The notes: generated by a model not told the origin, from the letters alone. DNA of 64,000 nucleotides from an uncultured Bacteroidales bacterium (GCA_946406195.1 CAMJJT010000002.1:1-64000), one strand, 5' to 3'; numbered from the stretch's first letter, positions 9,142 through 19,473 are shown. A program made the numbers and translations.

Positions 9142-9516
9142 ATGGCACAGGAAGAAGCGATAAAACTATTTGATGCGAAAAAGATTCGCGTGATGTGGGA
9201 CGACCAGACGGAAAAATACTATTTCTCTATCATCGACATCATCCAAGTATTAACCGAAAGCACTGATTATCAGACTGCGCGTAAGTATTGGAATAAACTC
9301 AAACAACGCCTTGCAGAAGAAGGAAATGAAACGGTGACAAATTGTCACCAGTTGAAATTAACTGCTGCTGACGGCAAACAACGACTTACAGATGTCGCTG
9401 AAACTGAGCAAGTCCTGCGTCTCGTTCAGTCTGTTCACTTTACATCGCCCCCTGATGAGTTGCCCTTACCAAAGGATGATGACGATTTGCAGAACTTAAC
9501 CAATATCGGTAACTAA
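9142..9516 (+). pseudogene. Truncated BRO-N/antirepressor-like protein
   Basis: MAQEEAIKLFDAKKIRVMWDDQTEKYYFSIIDIIQVLTES...ETVTNCHQLKLTAADGKQRLTDVAETEQVLRLVQS then ends in a short unrelated tail. Confidence 0.55.
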
Positions 9517-9644
9517 CTACCCTCGTTTATACCCATCATATAGCCAAATCAGACTGGCGAGACACAATCGAGAGAGAATCGAGGAGGGGTAATCAAGGGG
9601 GTAAGTAAGGGGCAATAGCTATCTAAAATGCCATCAATGCAAGC

Positions 9645-9703
9645 AAATTTTGCGAAAAAGTGGCATACACTATTGTGTATGTCATTTTTTTTGTATACCT
9701 TTG
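9645..9703 (+). promoter_or_regulatory. Promoter plus CATACAC-TATT-GTGTATG operator, copy 1
   Basis: Near-identical 59-bp match to 13243-13301; ends in TATACCTTTG. Confidence 0.75.
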
Positions 9704-9725
9704 CAAACAAATTGATCAGATATTC

Positions 9726-10586
9726 ATGTTTTTTCAAATCATTCAACCGGTTGAGGCATTGCAACCGTACATTTCCCGCTATGTGTTTGTCCGTGCGGAG
9801 GGATCGACGGACACAATGACGCCGCCAAGCGACGACCCACGGTTTGTCAACGGCAAACATGTGCAGCAACTACTGCCTAATTATGGAAGTTTTGTTTTTC
9901 AGCGTAACGTGACGACAGACATTAATGGTACTATTTCCGATGGCCTGACGCTGCTTGGCGCTAACCAGAAGACAATCGGAATAACCACGCTCAGCGGCTG
10001 GTTTGAGGGGATGCTATTGGATTTTGAACCGGGAGGCATGCACGCCCAGCTCCATATAGACTTGCAGCAACTCTCCGGTCAAGTGCTGACAGCCAAGAAG
10101 TTCGGCGATGAAGGCTTGCTGCAACTGGATTACATCTTCAAATCAACTCCCGATGCCGATCACATAGCGCCGCTGATAGACGCTTTCTTCCTCGGTCATC
10201 TGCCGCATAAAGAAGATGTCAACTATACTCGATTACGCCGCGTGATAGCTGCCTGTGATGAAGTAAAGGGCAATATATCTGCAGCCGAAATGGCGTCTGT
10301 TGCTTGTTTGGGCGAACGTCAGTTCCTGCGTGTGTTCCGTACGTATGTTGGCATCCCTCCCAAGCAGTTCATCCGTTTGCGGCGTTTCCATCGAACCATT
10401 CAGACCATGCAGCAGACTGCCGCAAAGGGCAAACCGATAGACTTGATGACCGTTGCCCTTCAGCACGGCTACTACGACCTGAGCCACATGGCACTCGAGT
10501 TTCAGCAAATGGGGTGTGTCTCTCCAAGCCATTTCCGGATGTTAGGAATTCCTCTGACAGCCGATTTCTCTATCTTTTTTGCATAA
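9726..10586 (+). CDS. AraC family transcriptional regulator
   Basis: C-terminal AraC HTH (ASVACLGERQFLRVFRTYVGIPPKQFIRLRRF...GYYDLSHMALEFQQMGCVSPSHFR); start set to ATG 9726 downstream of promoter. Confidence 0.8.
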   Translation: MFFQIIQPVEALQPYISRYVFVRAEGSTDTMTPPSDDPRFVNGKHVQQLLPNYGSFVFQRNVTTDINGTISDGLTLLGANQKTIGITTLSGWFEGMLLDFEPGGMHAQLHIDLQQLSGQVLTAKKFGDEGLLQLDYIFKSTPDADHIAPLIDAFFLGHLPHKEDVNYTRLRRVIAACDEVKGNISAAEMASVACLGERQFLRVFRTYVGIPPKQFIRLRRFHRTIQTMQQTAAKGKPIDLMTVALQHGYYDLSHMALEFQQMGCVSPSHFRMLGIPLTADFSIFFA

Positions 10587-10717
10587 AAATGCCGTCCAAA
10601 AGGCGCAATGTCCGTTTTTTCATATGTCATCTACTCAAAAAGCAGTACTTTTGCACCGGATTTCTAATCTCGCGATAGAAATCGCTCGAACGATTATTTC
10701 AAAAATCAGTTGAAAAA

Positions 10718-13228
10718 ATGAAAAAGATTGTAATGGGATTAATGTTGCTGTTGACCGGTATGGTTTCGGCAGAAAACGTGAAAGGCAAAGTGACGGACGG
10801 GCAGGGAAAAGCCATGCCCTTTGTGACGATTTCCGTCCTTGCACAGGACTCAACGCTTCTTACGGGTACGATAACCGATGAGCAAGGTAAATATACCGTC
10901 GAATCACCCTCCCTTGAGGAGAGGGGCGGGGAGAGGTTCCTTATTCAAGCTTCCTATATCGGCTATCACACCGCTTTCGGCGGACCGGATTTTGTGCTGC
11001 AGGAAGAGAGTGAGCGCCTCGCGGAAGTGGAAGTCAAAGCCAAGAAACCGCTTATCGAGCGCCAGATGGACAAGTTAGTGGTGAACGTCTCCGCATCGCC
11101 ATTAGCCGCCGGTTCGAACGGAAACGACATCCTCCGTCGTTCGCCGGGCGTGCGGATTGACAAGGACGGAAACATCACCGTCAACGGCAAAGGGGTGGAA
11201 ATCTGGATTGACGGCAAACCTTCGTACCTGAGCGGGCAGCAACTCAAAGCCATGCTCGACGGAACGGACGGCAACACAATAGAGAAAATAGAAATCATCT
11301 CTAATCCATCCGCCAAATACGATGCGAGCGGGCAGGGTGGAATCATCAATATCAAGACCAAACGGAATATGTCCAAAGGTCTGAACGGTATGCTCTCCGC
11401 TTCGTATGGAGGTATGTACTGGGGCGATGTCAAACGATGGCTTCAAATGGATGTCGTCTCGCTTAATCTCAATTATCGCGGCGAAAAGACTTATACGTTC
11501 GGTCAGCTGACGCAGGTTTTTGCACAGAATGATATTGATCTGGAGACCAGCAGAAAGATACCCGCTTCGACGAGTTCTCCTGCAATGCATAACTATTCTC
11601 GATCGGGATATGCAACAGATTTTCAGTATTATATGCTCAAAGTGGGGAACGATTGGTACATCGATTCGGTCAATACCTTCGGATTTATTCTTCAAGTGCC
11701 ATACATGGATATCAAACAATCCATTATGGACGGCCGAAACTATGCGTATGTCATCGTGGGAACCGACACCACGCGAAGCGTCACGGAGACTAATAACCAC
11801 GTTGCAGCTCCGCAACATACGGCGAACCTCAATTATACCCATACATTCTCTTCCGCTCTGGAGCGCGAATTGACTGTCAATGTGGATTATAACCGCTACA
11901 AAACAACTACCTCAAACTTCCAAAATACCGATTACGGCACAAAGAATATCGGCTTGGATATTCATAGCCGTCAAACAGTAGATATCTACAGCGCGAAGTT
12001 GGATTTTCAAACGCAATTCTGGAAAACGGGCATGTTAGAATGTGGTGTCAAGTACGCGCTGTCGTCCACGGACAATTCGATGACCACAGACTCGATGCTT
12101 AACGACCTCAAACAATCTCAAACAACCTCAAACTTCCTCTATCAGGAACACGTGGCAGCAGCTTATATCAGCGCAGGGAAGCAGTTCGGCGAACACTGGT
12201 CGGTCAAGCTTGGTCTCCGCGGCGAATATACATATAGTTATGGAAACTGGATCAGTGCTGACAGTATAACGAACAAATCGTATTTCAATCCTTTCCCGAC
12301 AGCCTATGTCGGTTATACCAGTAGTCCACTCGGCAAACTCAAACAGCCTATTTCCGTAAGTGCCAGTTACACGCGACGCATCAAACGTCCGAACTACTGG
12401 ATGTTAAACCCCTTTGTGACGTATGTGGACGCATATTCGTATCAGATAGGAAACACCGATCTTTCACCGGAATTTAACAATGATGTAGAGTTGCATTTCT
12501 CTTGGACGCAATACTTCAATCTGACTTTTAATTTTGCGCACACGCAGGATATGTTCTCACAACGAACGACCATCCTGCCGAATGGAAGTGGCTTTATGCG
12601 GTGGGAGAATTTCGGTACATGTACTACGCACGGAGGAAATATATCTCTCACGGAACTGCCCATCGTGCCGAAATTTGCTAACAATAACGAAGAAATCGTA
12701 AATCGTAAATCGTCCAATCGTCAATTAGTGGGTGCATGGTTGGCGTTGACGGTGAACGCCGGATGGTATCATTTCCTCAACCGCTCGTATGAGAAAGACG
12801 CTAACGGTCAGCCAATCTACCAATTAGGCAATCATTATGGCTATGTGGGTGGTACGCTTTCTGCCTATTTACCCAAAGAATGGATACTTACACTGGATGG
12901 AAACTGGTCTTCGCCTATGACTACCGGTTACAACCGAATGAATAGTTCCTATTACATGAGTTTCGGGGTCAGGAAGATGTACATGAAAAAAGGTCTTATT
13001 TTCAACCTCAATGTACAAGATCTTTTGCGCTCTAACGTCTATCGTACGGAAGACATGGGACAGCAGCCTGGGTATGAAAGTTGGTATCGGAATACTTCGC
13101 GGCAACAACGTGTGACATTCTCCATCGTTTGGATGTTTGGACAAAACCAACAGCATAAACACCGTAGAGTGGGCGAGATAGACGAACTCAACCGACTCGG
13201 AGGAGGCGGTGTACAAGCCGGCAAATAA
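10718..13228 (+). CDS. Outer-membrane beta-barrel protein (TonB-dependent receptor-like, CarboxypepD_reg-like N-terminus)
   Basis: Signal peptide, VKGKVTDGQGKAMPFVTI, plug-like RRSPGVRIDKDGNITVNG, beta-barrel. Confidence 0.85.
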   Translation: MKKIVMGLMLLLTGMVSAENVKGKVTDGQGKAMPFVTISVLAQDSTLLTGTITDEQGKYTVESPSLEERGGERFLIQASYIGYHTAFGGPDFVLQEESERLAEVEVKAKKPLIERQMDKLVVNVSASPLAAGSNGNDILRRSPGVRIDKDGNITVNGKGVEIWIDGKPSYLSGQQLKAMLDGTDGNTIEKIEIISNPSAKYDASGQGGIINIKTKRNMSKGLNGMLSASYGGMYWGDVKRWLQMDVVSLNLNYRGEKTYTFGQLTQVFAQNDIDLETSRKIPASTSSPAMHNYSRSGYATDFQYYMLKVGNDWYIDSVNTFGFILQVPYMDIKQSIMDGRNYAYVIVGTDTTRSVTETNNHVAAPQHTANLNYTHTFSSALERELTVNVDYNRYKTTTSNFQNTDYGTKNIGLDIHSRQTVDIYSAKLDFQTQFWKTGMLECGVKYALSSTDNSMTTDSMLNDLKQSQTTSNFLYQEHVAAAYISAGKQFGEHWSVKLGLRGEYTYSYGNWISADSITNKSYFNPFPTAYVGYTSSPLGKLKQPISVSASYTRRIKRPNYWMLNPFVTYVDAYSYQIGNTDLSPEFNNDVELHFSWTQYFNLTFNFAHTQDMFSQRTTILPNGSGFMRWENFGTCTTHGGNISLTELPIVPKFANNNEEIVNRKSSNRQLVGAWLALTVNAGWYHFLNRSYEKDANGQPIYQLGNHYGYVGGTLSAYLPKEWILTLDGNWSSPMTTGYNRMNSSYYMSFGVRKMYMKKGLIFNLNVQDLLRSNVYRTEDMGQQPGYESWYRNTSRQQRVTFSIVWMFGQNQQHKHRRVGEIDELNRLGGGGVQAGK

Positions 13229-13242
13229 GAGACAAAATAAAT

Positions 13243-13301
13243 AAATTTTGCAGAAAAGTGGCATACACTATTGTGTATGTCATTTTTTTTGTGTACCTTT
13301 G
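13243..13301 (+). promoter_or_regulatory. Promoter plus CATACAC-TATT-GTGTATG operator, copy 2 (mmd operon)
   Basis: 59-bp near-identical match to 9645-9703. Confidence 0.75.
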
Positions 13302-13360
13302 TACCCGATTTGTGAAAACATCATTTAATTTTGATTGTTTAATTTTTAATTTATATTTAT

Positions 13361-13774
13361 ATGAAACCCACACACATTGAGCATTTGGGAATTGCAGTTA
13401 CCTCTATTGAAGAGGCTGCTCCCTTCTTTGAGTTTCTTTCGGGAAACAAGTGTTATTCTATTGAAGTAGTTGAGGATCAGAAGGTTCGCACCGCTTTCTT
13501 CAAAGTTGGTGAGGTGAAGATCGAGCTTCTGGAGCCGACGAGCCCTGAGTCCACGATTGCTAAGTTTATCGAGAAGAACGGCGGCCGCGGTGGTGTACAC
13601 CACGTAGCATTCAACGTAGAGAACGTAGCAGAAGCGCTGGCAGAATGCGAGGCTGCAGGCATCCAACTCATTGACAAAGCTCCGCGTAAAGGCGCAGAGA
13701 ACCTGATGATTGCGTTCCTTCACCCGAAGAGCACAAAGGGCGTATTAACCGAGCTCTGCCAACAACCCCAATAA
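13361..13774 (+). CDS. mce: Methylmalonyl-CoA epimerase
   Basis: IEHLGIAVTSIEEA...GVHHVAFNVENV...GAENLMIAFLHPKSTKGVLTELCQ. Confidence 0.9.
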   Translation: MKPTHIEHLGIAVTSIEEAAPFFEFLSGNKCYSIEVVEDQKVRTAFFKVGEVKIELLEPTSPESTIAKFIEKNGGRGGVHHVAFNVENVAEALAECEAAGIQLIDKAPRKGAENLMIAFLHPKSTKGVLTELCQQPQ

Positions 13775-13804
13775 TTGATAATTGACAATTGAAAATTGAA
13801 AATT

Positions 13805-15361
13805 ATGGATCAAGCAAAATTAGATAAATTGGTTGCCAACCGCGAGAAGGCGATGGCCGGCGGCGGTGAAGCAGCGATTGAGAAACATCACGCCAAGGGC
13901 AGTTATACCTGCCGCGAGCGTATCAACATGCTTCTCGATGAGGGTTCGTTTGAGGAAGTGAACATGTTCCTCACGCATCGTTGCCATGATTTTGGCATGG
14001 AGAAAAAAGTGTTCCTGGGAGACGGCGTAGCTGTCGGATCGGGTACGATTGACGGACGTCTGGTGTTTGTCTTTGCGCAGGACGCTACGGTTATCGGTGG
14101 TTCGCTGAGCGAGACGATGGCACTCAAGATCTGCAACGTCATGGATCAGGCTATGAAACTCGGTGCACCGATCATCGGTTTGAATGACTCGGGCGGCGCG
14201 CGTATTCAAGAAGGTGCTTGCGCGCTCGCGGGATACGCAGAGATCTTCGAGCGTAATATCTTAGCTTCGGGCGTTGTGCCGCAGATCAGCGTGATCTTTG
14301 GTCCGTGCGCGGGTGGAGCAGTATATAGCCCGGCGTTAACCGACTTCATTATGATGACCGAGCAGAACAGTTATATGTTTATCACCGGTCCGAAGGTAGT
14401 GAAATCCGTTACGGGTGAGGATGTGACCGTGGAGCAACTCGGCGGCGCACATATCCACGCTACCAAATCCGGTGTGACCCATTTTGTGGCTGCTACCGAG
14501 GAAGAGGCATTGGCAGAAGTTCGCCGTCTCGTTTCGTTTATCCCGCAAAACAACATGGAGGAGGCTCCGGTAGTTGCATGCACCGATGACATCACCCGCG
14601 TGGATGACAACTTGAACGACATCGTTCCGGCTGATCCGAACAAACCGTACGACATGCATGAGATCATCAACACGATTGTTGACAATGGTGATTTCATGGA
14701 GGTTCACAAGGACTACGCAAAGAACGTCATCTGCGGTTTCGCTCGTTTCAATGGTCGTTCGACCGGTATCATCGCTAACCAGCCGTCTTGGCTTGCCGGA
14801 GTACTGGACTGCGATGCCAGCCGTAAAGCAGCGCGTTTCGTTCGTTTCTGCGACGCATTCAATATCCAGATCTTGACGCTTGTGGATGTTCCGGGCTTCC
14901 TTTGCGGAACCGGACAAGAGTACGCAGGTATCATTGATCACGGCGCAAAACTGATGTTTGCTTACGGCGAAGCGACCGTTCCGAAAGTTACTATCACCGT
15001 TCGTAAGTCGTATGGCGGTTCACACATCGTCATGAGTTGTAAACAACTCCGTGGCGATATGTGCTACGCATGGCCGAACGCCGAGATCGCAGTAATGGGT
15101 GCGAGTGGAGCAGTGGGCGTGCTTCAAGCCAAGGCTATCAAGGCTATTGAAGATCCCGCAGAGAAGAAAGCCTTCATCGCAGAGAAAGAGGCAGAATACA
15201 AAGACCTCTTTGCTTCTCCGTATCAGGCAGCTAACCGCGGTTATATTGACGATGTGATCGAGCCGCGCTACACGCGTAGCCGCATCATCCGCGCGTTTGA
15301 GATGTTGCAGACCAAACGTCTGACCAACCCGCTCAAGAAGCACTCGAATATTCCTTTGTAA
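13805..15361 (+). CDS. mmdA: Methylmalonyl-CoA decarboxylase alpha / acyl-CoA carboxyltransferase subunit
   Basis: Carboxyltransferase motifs (GLNDSGGARIQEG, GPCAGGAVYSPALTDF); start at ATG 13805. Confidence 0.9.
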   Translation: MDQAKLDKLVANREKAMAGGGEAAIEKHHAKGSYTCRERINMLLDEGSFEEVNMFLTHRCHDFGMEKKVFLGDGVAVGSGTIDGRLVFVFAQDATVIGGSLSETMALKICNVMDQAMKLGAPIIGLNDSGGARIQEGACALAGYAEIFERNILASGVVPQISVIFGPCAGGAVYSPALTDFIMMTEQNSYMFITGPKVVKSVTGEDVTVEQLGGAHIHATKSGVTHFVAATEEEALAEVRRLVSFIPQNNMEEAPVVACTDDITRVDDNLNDIVPADPNKPYDMHEIINTIVDNGDFMEVHKDYAKNVICGFARFNGRSTGIIANQPSWLAGVLDCDASRKAARFVRFCDAFNIQILTLVDVPGFLCGTGQEYAGIIDHGAKLMFAYGEATVPKVTITVRKSYGGSHIVMSCKQLRGDMCYAWPNAEIAVMGASGAVGVLQAKAIKAIEDPAEKKAFIAEKEAEYKDLFASPYQAANRGYIDDVIEPRYTRSRIIRAFEMLQTKRLTNPLKKHSNIPL

Positions 15362-15395
15362 TTCGTAATTTTTAATTTTTAATTCGTAATTACTT

Positions 15396-15788
15396 ATGGT
15401 ATTACTCGCAGTAACCGCAGATACATGGATTGTAACCGGCTTAGGTTTCGGAATCGTGCTGGTGTTGCTCTTCTGCTTGGTTTATGTCCTCCAATTCTTT
15501 GGATGGATCATGCAGAAAGCCACCGCCCCGCGTGCTCCGAAAGCAGAACAACCGGCTCCCGCTCCGAAGGCTTCCGCTACATCAGCGGAGCCGACGGACG
15601 AGGGCACTAAAGCCGCTATCGCTATGTCTCTGGCACAAGCAGGGGATGAAGACATCGCTGCTATCGCGTACGCCCTTTACCTCGCGCGTGACGCTAAACA
15701 TGACATTCCAACCGCAATGATCTCGCTCAAACAACACGAGACCGCTTGGAATACGAAAAGTACTGGAATGAACAATATTGGTTTTTGA
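15396..15788 (+). CDS. OadG-like sodium pump decarboxylase small subunit
   Basis: Position in operon, single N-terminal TM, Ala/Pro linker. Confidence 0.7.
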   Translation: MVLLAVTADTWIVTGLGFGIVLVLLFCLVYVLQFFGWIMQKATAPRAPKAEQPAPAPKASATSAEPTDEGTKAAIAMSLAQAGDEDIAAIAYALYLARDAKHDIPTAMISLKQHETAWNTKSTGMNNIGF

Positions 15789-15866
15789 ACCAATATTAAT
15801 CGTGCCCTTTAGGGCTAAGAATAATGTCGGGTTTCTAAGAAACCGCATATAAAATTAATAATTTTT

Positions 15867-16316
15867 ATGAAAGAATTCACATTTAAAATCAATGGCGCCG
15901 AGTACAAGTGCGCAGTAGAAGAAATCGAAGCCGGCAAAACGAATGTAACCGTTAACGGCAAAGTATATACCGTAGAGACCGAGGCTCCCGCAGCTCCGGC
16001 TCCGAAACCCGTAGCTAAACCGGCTCCCGCTCCCGCTCCGAAGCCTGCAGCAGCTCCGGCTCCGAAAGCAGAGGCACCGAAACCCGCTGCTGCTCCGGCT
16101 GCCGGTGTACAAGTTAAGAGCCCGCTGCCAGGTTCCGTAATCAAGGTTCTGGTAAGCGAAGGCCAGGCCGTTAAACGCGGTGACACTCTTCTGACCCTTG
16201 AGTCCATGAAGATGGAGAACGCTATCATGGCAGAGGCAGATGGAACAGTTAAGCAGATTGCTGTTACCCCGGGGCAAAACGTAATGCAGGATGATCTGCT
16301 CATCGTTTTGGGTTAA
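15867..16316 (+). CDS. mmdC: Biotin carboxyl carrier protein
   Basis: Pro/Ala linker and biotinylation motif ESMKMEN. Confidence 0.9.
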   Translation: MKEFTFKINGAEYKCAVEEIEAGKTNVTVNGKVYTVETEAPAAPAPKPVAKPAPAPAPKPAAAPAPKAEAPKPAAAPAAGVQVKSPLPGSVIKVLVSEGQAVKRGDTLLTLESMKMENAIMAEADGTVKQIAVTPGQNVMQDDLLIVLG

Positions 16317-16353
16317 TTTTTAATTTTTAATTTTTAATTAAGAAAATTGCAAA

Positions 16354-17529
16354 ATGAATATTTTGGAATTTTTTCAAGGCATGGGATTCATGCAGATGAC
16401 ATGGCAACAAGGCGTAATGCTCTTGGTGTCGTTCTTCCTGCTATACCTTGCTATTCATAAGAAATACGAGCCGCTTCTGCTGCTTCCTATCGCTTTTGGT
16501 ATGTTGCTCACCAACCTGCCGGGAGCAGGGATGTTCCATAGCGAGTTATGGTCGGCTTTCCTTGATCCGGCAAGCCCTGCGTACCATTCCTATGGCGCAA
16601 TTCTCAAAGAAGGAGGCCTGCTTGACGTGCTCTATATAGGTGTGAAAGCCGGCGTCTATCCGTGTCTCATCTTCATCGGTGTGGGAGCGATGACGGATTT
16701 CGGTCCGCTGATTGCCAATCCGAAATCATTGATCCTCGGAGCTGCTGCTCAAATTGGTATCTTTGTCACTTTCCTCTGCGCAAACGCGATGGGCTTTACG
16801 CCCGCAGAGGCAGGTTCAATCGGTATTATTGGTGGCGCTGATGGCCCGACGTCTATCTTCTTGACTTCGAAATTAGCCCCGCATCTCTTGGGTCCGATCG
16901 CTATTGCGGCATATAGTTACATGGCGTTGGTTCCGGTGATTCAACCGCCTATTATGCGTGCGCTCACGACGAAAGCGGAACGCGCGATCAAGATGGGTCA
17001 GTTGCGTCCTGTCTCCAAGACCGAGAAGATCGTCTTCCCAATCATCATCACCGCTATCGTAGCGCTCATCCTGCCAGATGCAGCTCCGCTGATCGGCTGT
17101 CTGATGCTCGGTAACTTGATGAAAGAGTGTGGAGTAGTGGATCGTCTCTCGAAAACGGCTCAGAACGAGCTGATGAACATCGTAGTCATCTTCCTCGGTC
17201 TCTCGGTGGGTGCCACCGCTACAGCAGGCAGTTTCCTCAACCTCAAGACCTTAGGTATCCTCTCGATGGGTATCGTAGCCTTCGGTTTGGGTTCCGCCGG
17301 TGGAGTGCTCCTGGCTAAGTTCATGAACCTCTTCCTCAAGGAGAAAATCAACCCGCTCATCGGTTCTGCCGGTGTTTCTGCAGTTCCGATGGCTGCGCGT
17401 GTATCGCAGACCGTGGGACAAGAGGAGAACCCGTCGAACTTCCTGCTCATGCACGCCATGGGCCCGAATGTAGCCGGTGTGATCGGTTCGGCAGTTGCAG
17501 CAGGTGTCCTTCTGACGATGTTAGGATAA
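16354..17529 (+). CDS. mmdB: Sodium ion-translocating decarboxylase beta subunit
   Basis: OadB-like membrane protein, [17 protein letters not shown]. Confidence 0.9.
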   Translation: MNILEFFQGMGFMQMTWQQGVMLLVSFFLLYLAIHKKYEPLLLLPIAFGMLLTNLPGAGMFHSELWSAFLDPASPAYHSYGAILKEGGLLDVLYIGVKAGVYPCLIFIGVGAMTDFGPLIANPKSLILGAAAQIGIFVTFLCANAMGFTPAEAGSIGIIGGADGPTSIFLTSKLAPHLLGPIAIAAYSYMALVPVIQPPIMRALTTKAERAIKMGQLRPVSKTEKIVFPIIITAIVALILPDAAPLIGCLMLGNLMKECGVVDRLSKTAQNELMNIVVIFLGLSVGATATAGSFLNLKTLGILSMGIVAFGLGSAGGVLLAKFMNLFLKEKINPLIGSAGVSAVPMAARVSQTVGQEENPSNFLLMHAMGPNVAGVIGSAVAAGVLLTMLG

Positions 17530-17564
17530 TTTAGAATTTTTAATTTTTAATTTTTAATTTCTGA

Positions 17565-18701
17565 ATGTCTAACCGACAAATTGGAACAACAGTACTGGTA
17601 ATAGCCATGATCATCGTGGCTATTTCCGTATTGTTCACCAATAATCTGGCGCGATCGTTACAGGCTGAGGAGCAAAAGTATATGTCCATCTGGGCAGATG
17701 CCACGCGACAACTCATTTTTGCGGAAGACGATGCGGATATCGATTTTGTCTCTTCGATTATTGAGAAGAATAATACGATCCCTGTATATATCTGTGATGA
17801 AGAGGGTAAGGTGCTCGCTTCTCGTAATGCTGATGAGAAAAAACTGTCAATTATCAATGCTCAATTACCAACTGGCGCCCACCATGGTCCTATTGAACTG
17901 AAAATCAATGAGGAGACGACGCAGTATATCTATTGGGATGACAGTAGTATGCTCACGCGCTTGCGTTATGTACCATATGCGCAGTTTCTGTTGATTTTTA
18001 TCTTCATTGCCGTAGCAGTTATTACGATGCTTACCGGGCAAAAGAGTGAAGAAAACCGCCTTTGGGTGGGGCTCTCCAAAGAGACAGCTCATCAATTAGG
18101 TACGCCTATCTCATCGCTCAATGCGTGGCAGCAACTTCTGGCAGACAAGTATCCGGAGGATGAATATGTACCGCAGATGAAGCGGGACATCGATCGTTTG
18201 CAGATGATTGCGGATCGTTTTCAGAAGATAGGCAGCGAACCGACGCTGCAAACAGAGAATCTCATCCCCGTTTTGCAAAACGCCGTGGCATACATGCGTG
18301 CACGCATATCTAATAGGATTACGATCGATGATGCCTGTCTCAATGGTGTTGATCGAACAGTGCTTCTCAATGCACCGCTCTTGCAGTGGGTTATTGAAAA
18401 TCTGCTCAAAAACGCCGTAGATGCTATCTCCGGCAAAGGAACAATCACTTTGCATATCCATGAGAATGAGCACGATGTGATGCTTGACATCACCGATACG
18501 GGTAAAGGTATAGATAATAAAACCCAGCGTCGAATCTTCGAGCCGGGCTTTACTTCCAAAGATAGAGGGTGGGGTTTAGGCCTTCCACTCGCCAAACGTA
18601 TCGTCGAGCAATATCATGGTGGCAAACTGCTGCTTAAGAGCTCGCAAGTTGGCGTCGGTACTACCTTCCGCATCGTTCTTAAAAAGCCCGAAAACTGTTG
18701 A
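17565..18701 (+). CDS. Sensor histidine kinase
   Basis: Two TMs, SKETAHQLGTPISSL H-box, HATPase motifs (ENLLKNAVDAI, DTGKGI, GWGLGLPLAKRI). Confidence 0.85.
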   Translation: MSNRQIGTTVLVIAMIIVAISVLFTNNLARSLQAEEQKYMSIWADATRQLIFAEDDADIDFVSSIIEKNNTIPVYICDEEGKVLASRNADEKKLSIINAQLPTGAHHGPIELKINEETTQYIYWDDSSMLTRLRYVPYAQFLLIFIFIAVAVITMLTGQKSEENRLWVGLSKETAHQLGTPISSLNAWQQLLADKYPEDEYVPQMKRDIDRLQMIADRFQKIGSEPTLQTENLIPVLQNAVAYMRARISNRITIDDACLNGVDRTVLLNAPLLQWVIENLLKNAVDAISGKGTITLHIHENEHDVMLDITDTGKGIDNKTQRRIFEPGFTSKDRGWGLGLPLAKRIVEQYHGGKLLLKSSQVGVGTTFRIVLKKPENC

Positions 18702-19472
18702 GCCACTACCGCTCATACTCGCATAAAAGGCGCCTGCATCCAGCAGACGCTTTTTTATTGCCGCAATCTGAGGATGCAAAGAGAAGACCGTCGCTTCGAA
18801 GTCATTGATGAAAATATCTAGGTCTCCTAGGTTTCCTAGTTTTCCTAGGTCTCCTAGTGCCCTTTCCTTTAGGGAAGGGATAGGGTAAGGCTTAATGCCC
18901 GAATAAGCTTCGCGGGTAGAAACGCCCTCATTCGGTTTGATGAGTACGATTCGGATACCATTTAAATCCAAGTCAATAGGGGTTAACTGATCGCCAATTC
19001 CTTCTGCATAACAAGGGGTGTTGTAGATAAAGAACGGACAATCAGCTCCTAAGGGTTTTATTTCTGCCGCGAGTTCCTCTTTCGTCAATCCTAATTCGAA
19101 CAACTCATTAAGCGCGATCGCCATGTGTGCTGCATCGCTGCTGCCGCCTCCTAAACCCGCTCCGAAAGGGATATTCTTCTTAAACCGCACAGCTACAGCC
19201 CCGATTTGCGGGTACTTGGCTTTGAAGAGATGATAGCATTTGACAATCAAATTATCTTCCGCCGGACAATCGACCGCGATGCCTTCTTGACGGAAAATCA
19301 ATCTATCATTGAGCGGCGTAGCCGCGCTCATTTCATCATTAATAATAACTTCCAGTTCATCGTGTAGTCCGTATATCGGTACAAAAACTGTTTCCAGATC
19401 GTGGTATCCGTCCGGACGTTTGCGTATCACGCGCAAGCCTAAGTTAATTTTACAATTCGGATAGAGTATCAT
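18576..19472 (-). CDS. ispE: 4-diphosphocytidyl-2-C-methyl-D-erythritol kinase
   Basis: NCKINLGLRV, PFGAGLGGGSSDAA, MSGSGSTVFGLF. Confidence 0.92.
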   Translation of the reverse strand: MILYPNCKINLGLRVIRKRPDGYHDLETVFVPIYGLHDELEVIINDEMSAATPLNDRLIFRQEGIAVDCPAEDNLIVKCYHLFKAKYPQIGAVAVRFKKNIPFGAGLGGGSSDAAHMAIALNELFELGLTKEELAAEIKPLGADCPFFIYNTPCYAEGIGDQLTPIDLDLNGIRIVLIKPNEGVSTREAYSGIKPYPIPSLKERALGDLGKLGNLGDLDIFINDFEATVFSLHPQIAAIKKRLLDAGAFYASMSGSGSTVFGLFKNDAEGSTDANLRALKQQFATMILLDDTFGEWKA

Positions 19473-19473
19473 A

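Noticed and set aside
11102-11842. 246-aa minus-strand ORF
   Set aside because: Antisense to the TonB-like OMP gene; no domain
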